From assembly GCF_030486595.1 (NCBI RefSeq), contig NZ_JAUJZH010000033.1, forward strand, positions 17,739 to 81,738: 64,000 nt of DNA, written 5' to 3'. Position numbers and translations under genes: made by a program. Of this stretch, positions 35,352 through 44,034 are shown piece after piece (the stretch's first letter is position 1; each line of letters starts with the position of its first letter). Under the pieces are notes generated by a model. That model saw only the letters and a list, made by a program, of their open reading frames with translations, was not told the DNA's origin and ran no database searches. Source of the stretch: Variovorax ginsengisoli. Its GTDB lineage: Bacteria > Pseudomonadota > Gammaproteobacteria > Burkholderiales > Burkholderiaceae_C.

Positions 35352-35873
35352 ATGACTACTACGCTCGAATCTGCTCTCGCACGTCGCCAGGCACCGCTCC
35401 GGACCCCTACCGCCCTCGGCGCAGAGGTGCGGCGCGATGTCGGGGCTGCACTCGCCGCACTGCTCGCCGATGCCTTTGCGCTCTACCTCAAGACGAAGAA
35501 CTTCCACTGGCACATGTCCGGCCCGCACTTCCGCGACTATCACCTGATGCTCGATGAGCAGTCGGACCAGATCTTCGCGACCACCGACCCGATCGCGGAG
35601 CGCGCACGCAAGCTGGGCAGCACCACGCTGCGCTCCATTGGCGACATTTCGCGGCATCAACGACTGCTGGACAACGACGCGACCTTCGTCACTCCGACGG
35701 ACATGCTGGCGGAGCTGCACGAGGACAATCTGCGCCTGGTCGACTTCATGCGCGCGACACACGCGCTGTGCGACGAACAGGGCGATTTGGCCACCACCAG
35801 CCTGCTGGAAGTGTGGATCGACGAGGCCGAGCGGCGCGCGTGGTTCCTCTTCGAAGCCGGACGCGCTGGCTGA
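35352..35873 (+). CDS. dps: Dps ferritin-like DNA-protection protein
   Basis: A 173-residue Dps protein. The ferroxidase ligands are visible in KTKNFHWHMSGPHFRDYHLMLDEQSDQI (His, His, Asp, Glu). It oxidises Fe(II) with peroxide and protects DNA under stress; it forms a 12-subunit shell. A basic N-terminal tail (ARRQAPLRTPTALG) may aid DNA binding. It has a 294-bp upstream gap shared with the divergent DUF4148 gene, in which I see no other gene. Confidence 0.95.
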   Translation: MTTTLESALARRQAPLRTPTALGAEVRRDVGAALAALLADAFALYLKTKNFHWHMSGPHFRDYHLMLDEQSDQIFATTDPIAERARKLGSTTLRSIGDISRHQRLLDNDATFVTPTDMLAELHEDNLRLVDFMRATHALCDEQGDLATTSLLEVWIDEAERRAWFLFEAGRAG

Positions 35874-35892
35874 GGCGGTAAGGATCATTGCC

Positions 35893-36069
35893 ATGGCCGA
35901 CATGACGGAACTTCTTCTGTCCGCGCTGGAGCGGCAATCGCGTATCCAGGCGCAGCAGTTCGACGATCTGCGATCCAGCGTCGCGACGCTCCGCAGCCAG
36001 CTCGGTGAACTCGTCAAGCGCATCGACCGGCTGGACGACACATCCACGCGGCACGAGCCGCAGCGCTAG
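35893..36069 (+). CDS. small coiled-coil hypothetical protein
   Basis: A 58-residue protein dominated by a coiled-coil-like helix (LLLSALERQSRIQAQQFDDLRSSVATLRSQLGELVKRIDRLDD). It starts 19 bp after the dps stop and may be cotranscribed with it. Unknown role; a real small gene is likely but not certain. Confidence 0.5.
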   Translation: MADMTELLLSALERQSRIQAQQFDDLRSSVATLRSQLGELVKRIDRLDDTSTRHEPQR

Positions 36070-36232
36070 CCATTTGGCTGCCCGGCCCTCCGCGCGATCC
36101 GGCGTTGTCTCGTTTGCGAAGGCCGGTGCGCCGGTTACATCTGTAATGGCCCACTCCCGTTCTGACATCGCGAAAGCATCTGCATAGGTCCTAATTGGAC
36201 CCAGATGAGACGACAACACAGGGATTGCATTC

Positions 36233-36592
36233 ATGTCAAAGATCATGGTTATCGAGGAAGATGTAGCGATGCGCGTGTTGATTTCCGAATGGCTGGCTTG
36301 CGAGGGGCACGATGTCCGTGCGCTGCCGCGGCAAGGCAGTGCATCCGACAGCACCGTGGCTCTGGTCATCCTGGATCTGCCGCATCCGCGCTCGCGCGGC
36401 GACGAGACGGCCTGCGCCGTGAAGGCCGTGCGTGCTGCCTATCCGTGCGCTGCGGTCATCGGAATCTCCACGCAACTCGGGCGCAGCCTGGGCGTCGATT
36501 CGGGCGCCGCCCGGGCGCTCGGCGTCAAGCGGCTTCTCGCCAAGCCATGCACCCGCGAAGAACTGCTCGGCGCAGTGGCGGAAGCGCTCTAG
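36233..36592 (+). CDS. receiver-domain (CheY-like) protein
   Basis: A 119-residue single receiver domain: MSKIMVIEEDVAMRVL (acidic pocket E-E-D), phospho-aspartate region VALVILDLPHP, and conserved lysine in RLLAKPCTREELL. It has no output domain, so it may act as a phosphate shuttle or sink. It ends four bases before the hybrid kinase gene and is surely cotranscribed with it. Confidence 0.87.
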   Translation: MSKIMVIEEDVAMRVLISEWLACEGHDVRALPRQGSASDSTVALVILDLPHPRSRGDETACAVKAVRAAYPCAAVIGISTQLGRSLGVDSGAARALGVKRLLAKPCTREELLGAVAEAL

Positions 36593-36596
36593 CGTG

Positions 36597-38696
36597 ATGA
36601 AGTCGGGCGACCGCCTTCGGCGTTGGATCATCGCGGCGGGCGTGCTGCTGGTCGCGGCCTTTACGGCCTCGGCGGTCTACGACAGCTGGCGCCTGCATCA
36701 GCAGATCATGCTCGCCAACGAGCGCGAGCTCGGCAATCTGGCCAAGGCGCTGGCCGAGCAGGGTTCGCGCAACCTGCAGGCGGTCGACCTGCTGCTGCGC
36801 GACACGGCCGACTGGTACGAGACCACCGGCCGGCACCTGCCGCCCGATGCCATCTCCGCCGCACTGGCGGCGCGCGTCGTGGGCATTTCGCAGGTCAGCG
36901 TGCTCACGCTGGTCGATGCCCAGGGCATGCAGCGCCATCGTTCCCGCACGACCGGCGAGCCGCTCGCGGACGTTTCGGATCGACCTTACTTCCAGAACCA
37001 GCGCGAGCGTCCCTCTGGTGACCTCTACATCAACGAGCCGGTGGTGACGCGCAGCGAGCGGTTGCCGGCGCTCGTGGTGTCGCGGCGGCTCAGCACGCCC
37101 GAAGGCAGATTCGATGGTGTGGTCACGGCGATCGTCACCCTCCAGCAGATCCAGGCCGCCTACTCCGCGATCCATCTCGGCGACGGCAGCGCGCTGGTCC
37201 TGACGCTGGACGACGGAACGCTGGTAGTTCGGCAGCCGGAGATTGCAGGTTTTGACGTGACGCGGCGATTTCCAGAACTTCCTCGCTTCAAGGGTGCGCC
37301 TCTCGTCGATCGCTCGATCAGTCCGATCGACGGATCGGCCAAGCTGGTGGCGGCGGTGGGGGTCGGCAAGCGGCCGATGACGCTGAGCATCATTCGTGAC
37401 GAGGAAGAGGCCCTGCGCCCCTGGCATGACGAGGTGCGCAGCGCGATCATCCGAACGCTGCTGCTCACCGGGCTGGTCGTCCTGACGATCGCCGGGCTGC
37501 TGCATCAGCTGAGACGGCTGGAAACCGGCGAAGCGGAGAAGGCCGCGTTGCAGGCGCGGCTGCAAAAGGCGGAGCGGCTGGAGTCGCTGGGTACGCTGGC
37601 GGGCGGCATCGCGCACGACTTCAACAACATCCTGGGCGCGATACTCGGCTTCGGCGAGATGGCGCAGCGGCACGCGGAGCCGGGCAGCGATATGCGGCGT
37701 CACCTCGACCGTGTGATGCAGGCTGGTGCGCGTGCCCGGGTGCTGGTGCGCCGCATCCTCGACTTCAGCCGTAGCGGCGTCGCCGAGCGCAAGCCGGTTC
37801 ACATCCAGGCTGTCGTCGAAGAAGCGATCGCGATGCTGCGGCCGACGCTGCCCGAGTCGATCTGCTTCGAAGCGCGGCTCGAAGCGGGCGCGGCGGCGGT
37901 GATGGGCGATGGCACGCAGCTTTACCAGGTGGTGATGAACCTGTGCACCAACGCATCGCAGGCCATCGTCGAAACAGGCGTGATCGAGGTGCGGCTGGAA
38001 CGCATGCGCTCGAGCGCGTCCCAGCACCTGTTGCATGGAGACATTGCGGCGGGTGACTATGTGCGGTTTATCGTGTCCGATACCGGTCGCGGCATGTCGG
38101 CCGATGTGCTGCAGCGAGCCTTCGATCCGTTCTTCACCACGAAGAAGGTGGGGGAGGGCACGGGGCTCGGTCTGTCGATGGTGCATGGCATCGTCTCGGA
38201 TCTCGGCGGCGCGATCGATATCCAGACCGAGCCGGGTCACGGGACCTGCGTGGCGGTGTGGTTGCCGATTTCCGGTGAATTCGACGCGCAGGCGCAGCGC
38301 CCCGACCCCGCTTGGCCGCGCGGCTCGGGGCAGGTGGTGATGGTCGTGGACGATGAGCGGCCGCTGGTTGAACTGGCCGAGGAATTGCTCGCCGAACTGG
38401 GCTACGAACCCGTGGGCTTCGAGAGCAGCGAGCGTGCCCTTGAAGCCTTCACCGAGGACCCGCAACGCTTCGATGCCGTGCTGACCGACGAAATGTTGCC
38501 GGGCATGCCGGGCAGCGAGCTGGTTAGGCAACTGCAGGCGATTCGTCCCGGCCTGCCGGTGATCCTGGTCAGCGGCAACGTCGACGCGACGCTCGAGCAG
38601 CGTGCTCGCGACGCCGGTGTGATTGCGCTGCTGCGCAAGCCGCTTGCACTGCGCGAACTCGCCGAGACCCTTGCATTAACGCTCGGTCGCGAGTGA
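36597..38696 (+). CDS. hybrid sensor histidine kinase/response regulator
   Basis: A 699-residue membrane kinase. Order: TM1 (about 10-28), a periplasmic sensor of about 250 residues resembling a Cache domain (SVLTLVDAQGMQRHRS, VTAIVTLQQIQAAYS), TM2 (about 278-300), HisKA with the phospho-histidine in GGIAHDFNN (about residue 340), an ATPase domain (MNLCTNASQAI, VSDTGRGMSADVL, GTGLGLSMVHGI), and a C-terminal receiver (VMVVDDERPLVEL, LTDEMLPGMPG). It detects an external signal and phosphorylates its own receiver, the adjacent receiver protein or both. The start follows the first protein's stop by 4 bp. Confidence 0.93.
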   Translation: MKSGDRLRRWIIAAGVLLVAAFTASAVYDSWRLHQQIMLANERELGNLAKALAEQGSRNLQAVDLLLRDTADWYETTGRHLPPDAISAALAARVVGISQVSVLTLVDAQGMQRHRSRTTGEPLADVSDRPYFQNQRERPSGDLYINEPVVTRSERLPALVVSRRLSTPEGRFDGVVTAIVTLQQIQAAYSAIHLGDGSALVLTLDDGTLVVRQPEIAGFDVTRRFPELPRFKGAPLVDRSISPIDGSAKLVAAVGVGKRPMTLSIIRDEEEALRPWHDEVRSAIIRTLLLTGLVVLTIAGLLHQLRRLETGEAEKAALQARLQKAERLESLGTLAGGIAHDFNNILGAILGFGEMAQRHAEPGSDMRRHLDRVMQAGARARVLVRRILDFSRSGVAERKPVHIQAVVEEAIAMLRPTLPESICFEARLEAGAAAVMGDGTQLYQVVMNLCTNASQAIVETGVIEVRLERMRSSASQHLLHGDIAAGDYVRFIVSDTGRGMSADVLQRAFDPFFTTKKVGEGTGLGLSMVHGIVSDLGGAIDIQTEPGHGTCVAVWLPISGEFDAQAQRPDPAWPRGSGQVVMVVDDERPLVELAEELLAELGYEPVGFESSERALEAFTEDPQRFDAVLTDEMLPGMPGSELVRQLQAIRPGLPVILVSGNVDATLEQRARDAGVIALLRKPLALRELAETLALTLGRE

Positions 38697-38737
38697 ACGA
38701 GCGCTGAAGTCAAGACGCTCGCGCGCAGCATCATGCA

Positions 38738-39739
38738 TCAGTACGGCAATCGGAGGTAGTGGCTTCCGAGCGCCATGAGCTCGCCATTGTCCGCGAGGAG
38801 GCTCGTATGATGCGGGTCGTTGCCTTGCGTCCAGCGGCCGGTGAACCACGCGTAGCGGAACACGTCGGCGCGGGACTCGCACAGCGCGACCATCTCGGTC
38901 ATCTGTGCCCTCTGCTTGTCCACCGTGTCGATCTGGGCGCTCCCGTCGCCATTGTGCCAGTTGGCGAATTCGGTGACCCAGAACGACTTGCCGTACTTCT
39001 TCAGCCGGTCGAGTTGGGACTCGAGGCCGTAGTCGTACCAGTGAAGGCCTAGGTAGTCGATCTGCGGATCGCGGTTGCCGTTCGCCGCACGATAGGCGCC
39101 GTAGAAGGCATCGAGCCACACGACCGGATCGGCGAAGCCCGGCATCGTGCCCCAGGTCATTGCGGGGCCGACGAGCTGCACGCCGGTCCGTGCGGCGATC
39201 GATTCATAGCGTGGCCACAGTTGCGCGGCCTGCACCGGCGTCAGATTGGCCTGGTCGGTCAGGTTCGGTTCGTTCAGCAGCAACAGGTGCCGTATTTCCG
39301 GATGGGCCTGCAGATAAGCGAGTGCCTGCGCGTCGTCGAAGTCGCCCCACAGCATGGGGACGAAGTCCATCCCGAAGCGTGCGGCATGGTCGGAAGGCGC
39401 GCCGACGTTCGGACGCAAGCCCCAGTCGTACCACCAGCTGACGCCGGGCGCGAGCGCGGCCATGTCCTGCTCCGTGGCAAGGTCGTAGGCGATGCCGCGC
39501 CTCGTGCTCTTCGATGGTGATGCGGGTGGTGTGGCGTCAGAAGCACCAGCAGAAGTACTAGCAGATGCGGAGGCGTCGCCGCTGCCAGTGCTGCCGTTGC
39601 CGCTGTTGCTGCCACTGCCGCCACCACCAGCGAATCCGGCACCACCACCTCCGCCGCCACCACCACACGCGACGAGGCTCGCAGCGGCGAGGGTTGCGGC
39701 CAGCAGGCGCCGTCGTTCTTCGAGCAAACGAAAGTTCAC
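38738..39739 (-). CDS. GH128-type glycosyl hydrolase lipoprotein
   Basis: A 333-residue exported lipoprotein. It starts with GTG, has a lipobox near Cys25 (SLVAC), then a Gly/Ser-rich linker of about 40 residues, and a TIM-barrel domain with SWWYDWG, LLLLNEPNLTDQ and SFWVTEFANW, the acid/base and nucleophile glutamates of the Glyco_hydro_cc (GH128) family. Such enzymes cut beta-1,3-glucans. GGAGA stands before the GTG. It lies 25 bp after the di-haem protein gene. Confidence 0.88.
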   Translation of the reverse strand: MNFRLLEERRRLLAATLAAASLVACGGGGGGGGAGFAGGGGSGSNSGNGSTGSGDASASASTSAGASDATPPASPSKSTRRGIAYDLATEQDMAALAPGVSWWYDWGLRPNVGAPSDHAARFGMDFVPMLWGDFDDAQALAYLQAHPEIRHLLLLNEPNLTDQANLTPVQAAQLWPRYESIAARTGVQLVGPAMTWGTMPGFADPVVWLDAFYGAYRAANGNRDPQIDYLGLHWYDYGLESQLDRLKKYGKSFWVTEFANWHNGDGSAQIDTVDKQRAQMTEMVALCESRADVFRYAWFTGRWTQGNDPHHTSLLADNGELMALGSHYLRLPY

Positions 39740-39764
39740 TTGCCATCTCCACTGTTGGCGTGCA

Positions 39765-42137
39765 TCACAGGGAGCTCAGGAAAGCGATCACCGCGGTGCG
39801 CTCATCCTTCGACATCTCCTCGAACCTGGCGCGGCTCGCAGCGGCCTCGCCGCCGTGCCACACGATGGCTTCCATCAGCGTTCGCGCGCGGCCGTCGTGC
39901 AGGTAGCGCGCGTTCTGCTCGCTGCCCTGCACGTACTTCAACGACCCCAGTCCCCACAGCGGCGCGGTGCGCCACATGCTGCTCGTCGCCTTGCCTTCCG
40001 GCAGCGTGTCGGCCAGGCCCGGTCCCATGTCATGCAGCAGCAGGTTGGTGTAGGGGTGAATGGTCTGGTTGCGCAGCTCCGCGAAGGGATGGTTCGCGCC
40101 TGTCTTCATCTGCGGCGTATGGCAGGCCACGCATTGCGCCTGCGCGAACAGGGCCTTGCCTCGGTTGATCTGGTCGGGGTTCACGTCATGCTCGGGCGAG
40201 ACGCGTGTGTCGTCCGGGAAGCCGCTGCGCAGGCTGCGCTGCGCCGGCACGGCCAGCAGCGAGAGGTAGTCCGAAAGACGCTGGATTTCGGTTTCGGAGA
40301 TCGCTGTGGCGCCGGTCGCATTGCGGCAGCCCGGGTCGAGCCGCTGGCAGTCGCGCGAAGGAAAGACAGGGCTGGTCACGCCCATGTCCTTGAGCAGCGC
40401 GTCGCCGATCTGCTGGCGCAGCGTGGCCTTCGAGGCCTTCCAGCCATAGCGTCCGAGGTGGACCTTGCCGGTCTCGGGGTTGGTCACCCAGTTCGGCACG
40501 CCCCTGACGCCATCGCCATCGCGATCGGTTGGGTCGGCCAGCGCGAGGATGGTGCTTTCGTCGATCGCCTCGATCAAACCCATGCCCACGACCTGTGCCG
40601 CCTGGCGCACGGAGAACTTCGCGGGGACCGGACCCTTGAATGCATAGACAGGCTTCTGCAGCCCGACCTTTTCGCCATCGGGCAGCGTGTACAGCGTGGT
40701 GTCATAGGATTGCACGCTCACGGAAAGGTCGCTTGCATTGGCGTCGCGGCTGCGCTGCTGCACGTTCACGCCGTAGGCCGCATCGGGCAACGGATTCGCG
40801 CCCGTCGATGCACCCGCTGCGGTCAGCACCGCCATCGAGTCCAGGCGCACGCCGACGCCGGAGACGACGCTTCGGCCGTTGAGCGTGTGGCATGCGATGC
40901 ATCCCTCCTGGTTGAAGCGCGGGCCGAGCTGGTTGACGTGCGCGGCGAACACCGGGTTGTCGTCCGGGTGCTCCGAATGCCTGCCATCGAGGAACGACGA
41001 GTGGAACAGCCGCCGCCCCTGCACGAAGCGTTTGGCGTTGACGATGCCGATGTTGTTGGACATCTGCTGGAAGACGCGCATCGGCTCTTCCGAATAGTTG
41101 TACGAAAGGCTCGTCGACCCACCCAGCAGCGTCGCATCGGGCAGTGGTGCGGAGTTCAGCCGCGGTGCCACGCCGTACCACGGCACCAGGCCTTGCCCCA
41201 CGACGTAGAGCTGCTCGAACGAGTAGTAGCGGCTGCCGGCCCCATCGACCACCGCTTTGCCCTTCAGACTGTCGGCGACCGGCTCGCCGGCGTGCATGCC
41301 ATCGCCGTAGCGCTCCAGGCGCTCGGCCGGCGACAGCTCGATCACGTCGCCCATCTTGAGCGCGCGGTGAGGTTGGCCTTTGGGCACGTCCCAGTAGGAA
41401 TCGAAGTCGATCTTGCAGTCCCGGCTGCCCGCCATGCAGATCGGATTGCCGCCCATCGTCGGATTGTTGAAGCCTGTGTTGAGCGACCAGCCGTAGTCGC
41501 GGACGCCTTCATCGTTGCTGTTCCGAAAGAGACTGAAGGTCGTGCCGTCGAAGGTGCCGTCGTTGACGATCAGGGTCATTTCGATGAGCTGCTTCCCCGC
41601 CGGCACGTGGTCACGAATCTCGATGCCGTAGGTGCGATTCTGGAAGTAGGCGGACGGGAAGGTGAGATACCGGCCCGGTCCTTCGTCGGGTGCGGTCCAG
41701 GGTTCGCCGCGCTCGCGCGCATGTCGTTCCGTGGGGCGCATCCCCATCAGCGTGACAAGCGTTCCGTCCGGCCCGCGGTACTGGATCTGCTCCGTCATCG
41801 GCGAGCCTGCCGCGAACAGCGGATAGAAGCTGGTGATGCCCAGGCTTGCATCCACCGACACGGGCTGCGTCGGGGGCAAGGGCGGCGACGGAGGGACTGG
41901 GTTCGGCGTGTCGATGTCGGTGCCGAGGTTCCTCGGCTCGTCCGGTGCGCTTTCCGCGGGCGCCGAAGGTGAAGGCGTCCCGGCGCTGGACGAGAGGGCA
42001 GTGGCGGCGATGGCCGCGGACGATCCGCCGGAACCACCGCCGCAGGCGCTCAGCGTTGCAGCAGCCATGAAGAGACACGCGAGGGAGACAGTGATGAGCG
42101 ACGGCGGTCGCCCGACGTCGAGGTTCTTCTTGTTCAC
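39765..42137 (-). CDS. di-haem oxidoreductase (DUF1111/putative peroxidase) lipoprotein
   Basis: A 790-residue protein. It starts with GTG, has a lipobox TLSAC (Cys32) and a Gly/Pro/Ser-rich linker, and carries two haem-binding CxxCH motifs (CIACH at about 411 and CVACH at about 668). The phrase GTPLWGLGSL-like APLWGLGSLKYVQG and the closing AIVAFLSSL-like helix (TAVIAFLSSL) match the DHOR family of putative peroxidases. It probably acts at the cell surface or in the periplasm on reduced cytochromes and a peroxide or other oxidant. Paired with the GH128 lipoprotein gene downstream. Confidence 0.9.
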   Translation of the reverse strand: MNKKNLDVGRPPSLITVSLACLFMAAATLSACGGGSGGSSAAIAATALSSSAGTPSPSAPAESAPDEPRNLGTDIDTPNPVPPSPPLPPTQPVSVDASLGITSFYPLFAAGSPMTEQIQYRGPDGTLVTLMGMRPTERHARERGEPWTAPDEGPGRYLTFPSAYFQNRTYGIEIRDHVPAGKQLIEMTLIVNDGTFDGTTFSLFRNSNDEGVRDYGWSLNTGFNNPTMGGNPICMAGSRDCKIDFDSYWDVPKGQPHRALKMGDVIELSPAERLERYGDGMHAGEPVADSLKGKAVVDGAGSRYYSFEQLYVVGQGLVPWYGVAPRLNSAPLPDATLLGGSTSLSYNYSEEPMRVFQQMSNNIGIVNAKRFVQGRRLFHSSFLDGRHSEHPDDNPVFAAHVNQLGPRFNQEGCIACHTLNGRSVVSGVGVRLDSMAVLTAAGASTGANPLPDAAYGVNVQQRSRDANASDLSVSVQSYDTTLYTLPDGEKVGLQKPVYAFKGPVPAKFSVRQAAQVVGMGLIEAIDESTILALADPTDRDGDGVRGVPNWVTNPETGKVHLGRYGWKASKATLRQQIGDALLKDMGVTSPVFPSRDCQRLDPGCRNATGATAISETEIQRLSDYLSLLAVPAQRSLRSGFPDDTRVSPEHDVNPDQINRGKALFAQAQCVACHTPQMKTGANHPFAELRNQTIHPYTNLLLHDMGPGLADTLPEGKATSSMWRTAPLWGLGSLKYVQGSEQNARYLHDGRARTLMEAIVWHGGEAAASRARFEEMSKDERTAVIAFLSSL

Positions 42138-42263
42138 GATTCGTTTTCCTTGTGCTTCGTGCGGCGTGGATGCCAGAAAACTTCAGGGAAGTTCATGACG
42201 ATCGCCGTCGATGAATCCCGCAGTCCTCGTGCCAGATCACCGTTGATGTGGAAAACGCAGGGC

Positions 42264-42280
42264 GTGACACGATTTGTCAC
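42264..42280. promoter_or_regulatory. GTGACA-N5-TGTCAC dyad
   Basis: A perfect 6-bp inverted repeat with a 5-bp spacer, located between the PhoB-like regulator gene (42333-43013) and the di-haem peroxidase gene, 127 bp before the latter's start. It is a candidate operator, possibly for the regulator encoded next to it. Unproven. Confidence 0.5.
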
Positions 42281-42332
42281 ATCGGCTGGCGCGAATCGGC
42301 CGCAGTGAACGCGGCGCCCATGCGCCGGGCCA

Positions 42333-43013
42333 TCACCCGACGAGCCGATAACCCTTGCCGTACACCGTCTCGATGCGCAGCGGCTCGCCGCCCGAGGGCA
42401 CGACGCGCTGAAGCTTCCTTCGCAGCTCGTAGGCATGCTGCTGCACTGCGCGTTCCGCGCTGCCGTCGATGCGGCCGACGAGTTCCTGGCGAAGGTACTC
42501 GGTCGTCACCAGCTGGTTGCACTGCTCGAAGAGCAGACGCGCCAACGTGAGCTCGCGCGAGGTCAGCCGCTCCACTCGGTCCTTCGAGTGCAACACGCCG
42601 GTGGCCATGTCGAGCGTGCACGCGCCAACTTTCAGCGTGCTCTTCCGGGACGCGCGCAGCTTTGCGCTGATGCGGGCGATAGTGCGTTGGACCACGTGAT
42701 GGGGCGAGAGCTCGCAACGGATTGCATAGTCGTCGGCACCGTGGAGCAGCGCGCGCGATATGTTGTGGGCGCCACCTTCCCCGACCACGATGAGTGCGGT
42801 TTGCGCTTCAAGATGCGGCTCCACTTCCAGCAGGCATTCATCGATGCGCGCCATGGAATCCTCGATCAGGATGGCCGCGAACGCTTGCTCCGCATGGGCC
42901 GCGATAAACGCGCTGGCGGCCGAAAACGGCGCGACCTCGATGCCCTGCGCGACCAGGGCGCCCGCAATGTGCGCCGAGGCGCCGGGATCCCACATCAGTG
43001 TTGCAACCCTCAT
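42333..43013 (-). CDS. PhoB-like regulator with degenerate receiver
   Basis: A 226-residue protein with an OmpR/PhoB winged-helix C-terminus (ERLTSRELTLARLLFEQCNQ, SAERAVQQHAYELRRKLQR, IETVYGKGYRLVG). The N-terminal half has receiver architecture, but the key lysine motif reads ADDYAIRCEL instead of DDYxxKPF, and the acidic pocket is reduced (ATLMWDPGAS). Phosphorylation is therefore doubtful; it may respond to something else. The ATG at 43013 gives a family-like N-terminus. It lies upstream of the di-haem peroxidase gene, which it may control. Confidence 0.85.
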   Translation of the reverse strand: MRVATLMWDPGASAHIAGALVAQGIEVAPFSAASAFIAAHAEQAFAAILIEDSMARIDECLLEVEPHLEAQTALIVVGEGGAHNISRALLHGADDYAIRCELSPHHVVQRTIARISAKLRASRKSTLKVGACTLDMATGVLHSKDRVERLTSRELTLARLLFEQCNQLVTTEYLRQELVGRIDGSAERAVQQHAYELRRKLQRVVPSGGEPLRIETVYGKGYRLVG

Positions 43014-43196
43014 CGCGCTACCATCTGTATGGCAATATGTTGCGGACCCCTCGCTTCGATTTCCAAGATTCGATTTGTCATTGGCGGCTTCCAAGCATTT
43101 CGTGTACCGCTGGACCCGAGGGCGAGGGACGAATACTTAGTACTTCTCTTTTTGTAACAAACTTGTCGCGTCGCACTGAAGCGAGCGACAAGTTTG

Positions 43197-44015
43197 TCAG
43201 CTCTGGTTTGTCGTCGCCGTGTAGTCGACAAAGCTATCGCTGCGGCAGAAACTCGCCAATGTCATGCCGGCCTGGCGTGCGATCTGAATGGCCAGCGAAC
43301 TCGGCGCCGACACGGTCGCCACCATCGGAATGTTGGCGCGCGCCGCCTTGCTCACCAGCTCGTAGCTCGCCCTGCTCGACAGGAAGACGAAGCCATCGTC
43401 GAGCGGCAGGCGAGCCAGCACGCGTTGACCGACCAGCTTGTCGAGCGCGTTGTGACGCCCCACGTCCTCCGCGGCCATCAGCACCTCTCGTTGCGGGCTG
43501 CACCACGCGGCGGCATGCAGCGCCCCCGTGAGTCTGGTGAGCGCCTGGAACCGGGGCAATTCCTCCGCTGCCCGACGGATGCTCCCGGCTGTCGGCTCGA
43601 TCACGACGGCGGAGCGCGAAACCGGCTCCGGCATCAGGTCGAGCAGACCCAGGCTTTCGATACCGCAGACGCCACAGCCGGTGCGACCTGCGAGCGATCG
43701 GCGCCGGGTCTTCAGGGCTTGAAAGGACTGCTGGATCACCGTCAGCTGCACCTCGGCGCTCTCCTTGTGCATCAGCACCTCGAGATCGAGAATCTCGCTA
43801 CCGTTGCGCACAAGGCCCTCGGTCAGCGCAAAACCGACGGCCAGCGCTTCGAGGTCGCGTGGCGTGGCCATCATCACAGCGTGCGAGATGCCGTTGAAGA
43901 CCAGGGCGACCGGCCACTCCTGGGCCACGCAATCAGTGGCGAACGTCTGCGCGGCATTGCGGTGGCGCGCCACGCCGACTTCGACGTAGCCCTTGGGTTC
44001 GTTCATTTCCAGCAT
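43197..44015 (-). CDS. fdhD: formate dehydrogenase accessory sulfurtransferase FdhD
   Basis: A 272-residue FdhD protein: the redox-active pair GRTGCGVCG (cysteines near residue 112-115), RHNALDKLVG and the final SSRASYELVSKAARANIPMVATVSAPSSLAI. FdhD transfers sulfur to the molybdenum cofactor of formate dehydrogenase-type enzymes. The start at 44015 is preferred over a longer arginine-rich extension because AGGAAG lies upstream. The next gene upstream is the enzyme it would serve (19 bp). Confidence 0.95.
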   Translation of the reverse strand: MLEMNEPKGYVEVGVARHRNAAQTFATDCVAQEWPVALVFNGISHAVMMATPRDLEALAVGFALTEGLVRNGSEILDLEVLMHKESAEVQLTVIQQSFQALKTRRRSLAGRTGCGVCGIESLGLLDLMPEPVSRSAVVIEPTAGSIRRAAEELPRFQALTRLTGALHAAAWCSPQREVLMAAEDVGRHNALDKLVGQRVLARLPLDDGFVFLSSRASYELVSKAARANIPMVATVSAPSSLAIQIARQAGMTLASFCRSDSFVDYTATTNQS

Positions 44016-44034
44016 GGGACTTCCTGGTACAGGC

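Noticed and set aside
39492..41972. Long plus-strand frame opposite the di-haem peroxidase gene
   Set aside because: No domain and unusual composition. The minus-strand gene has a lipobox and two haem motifs in order, so this is a shadow.
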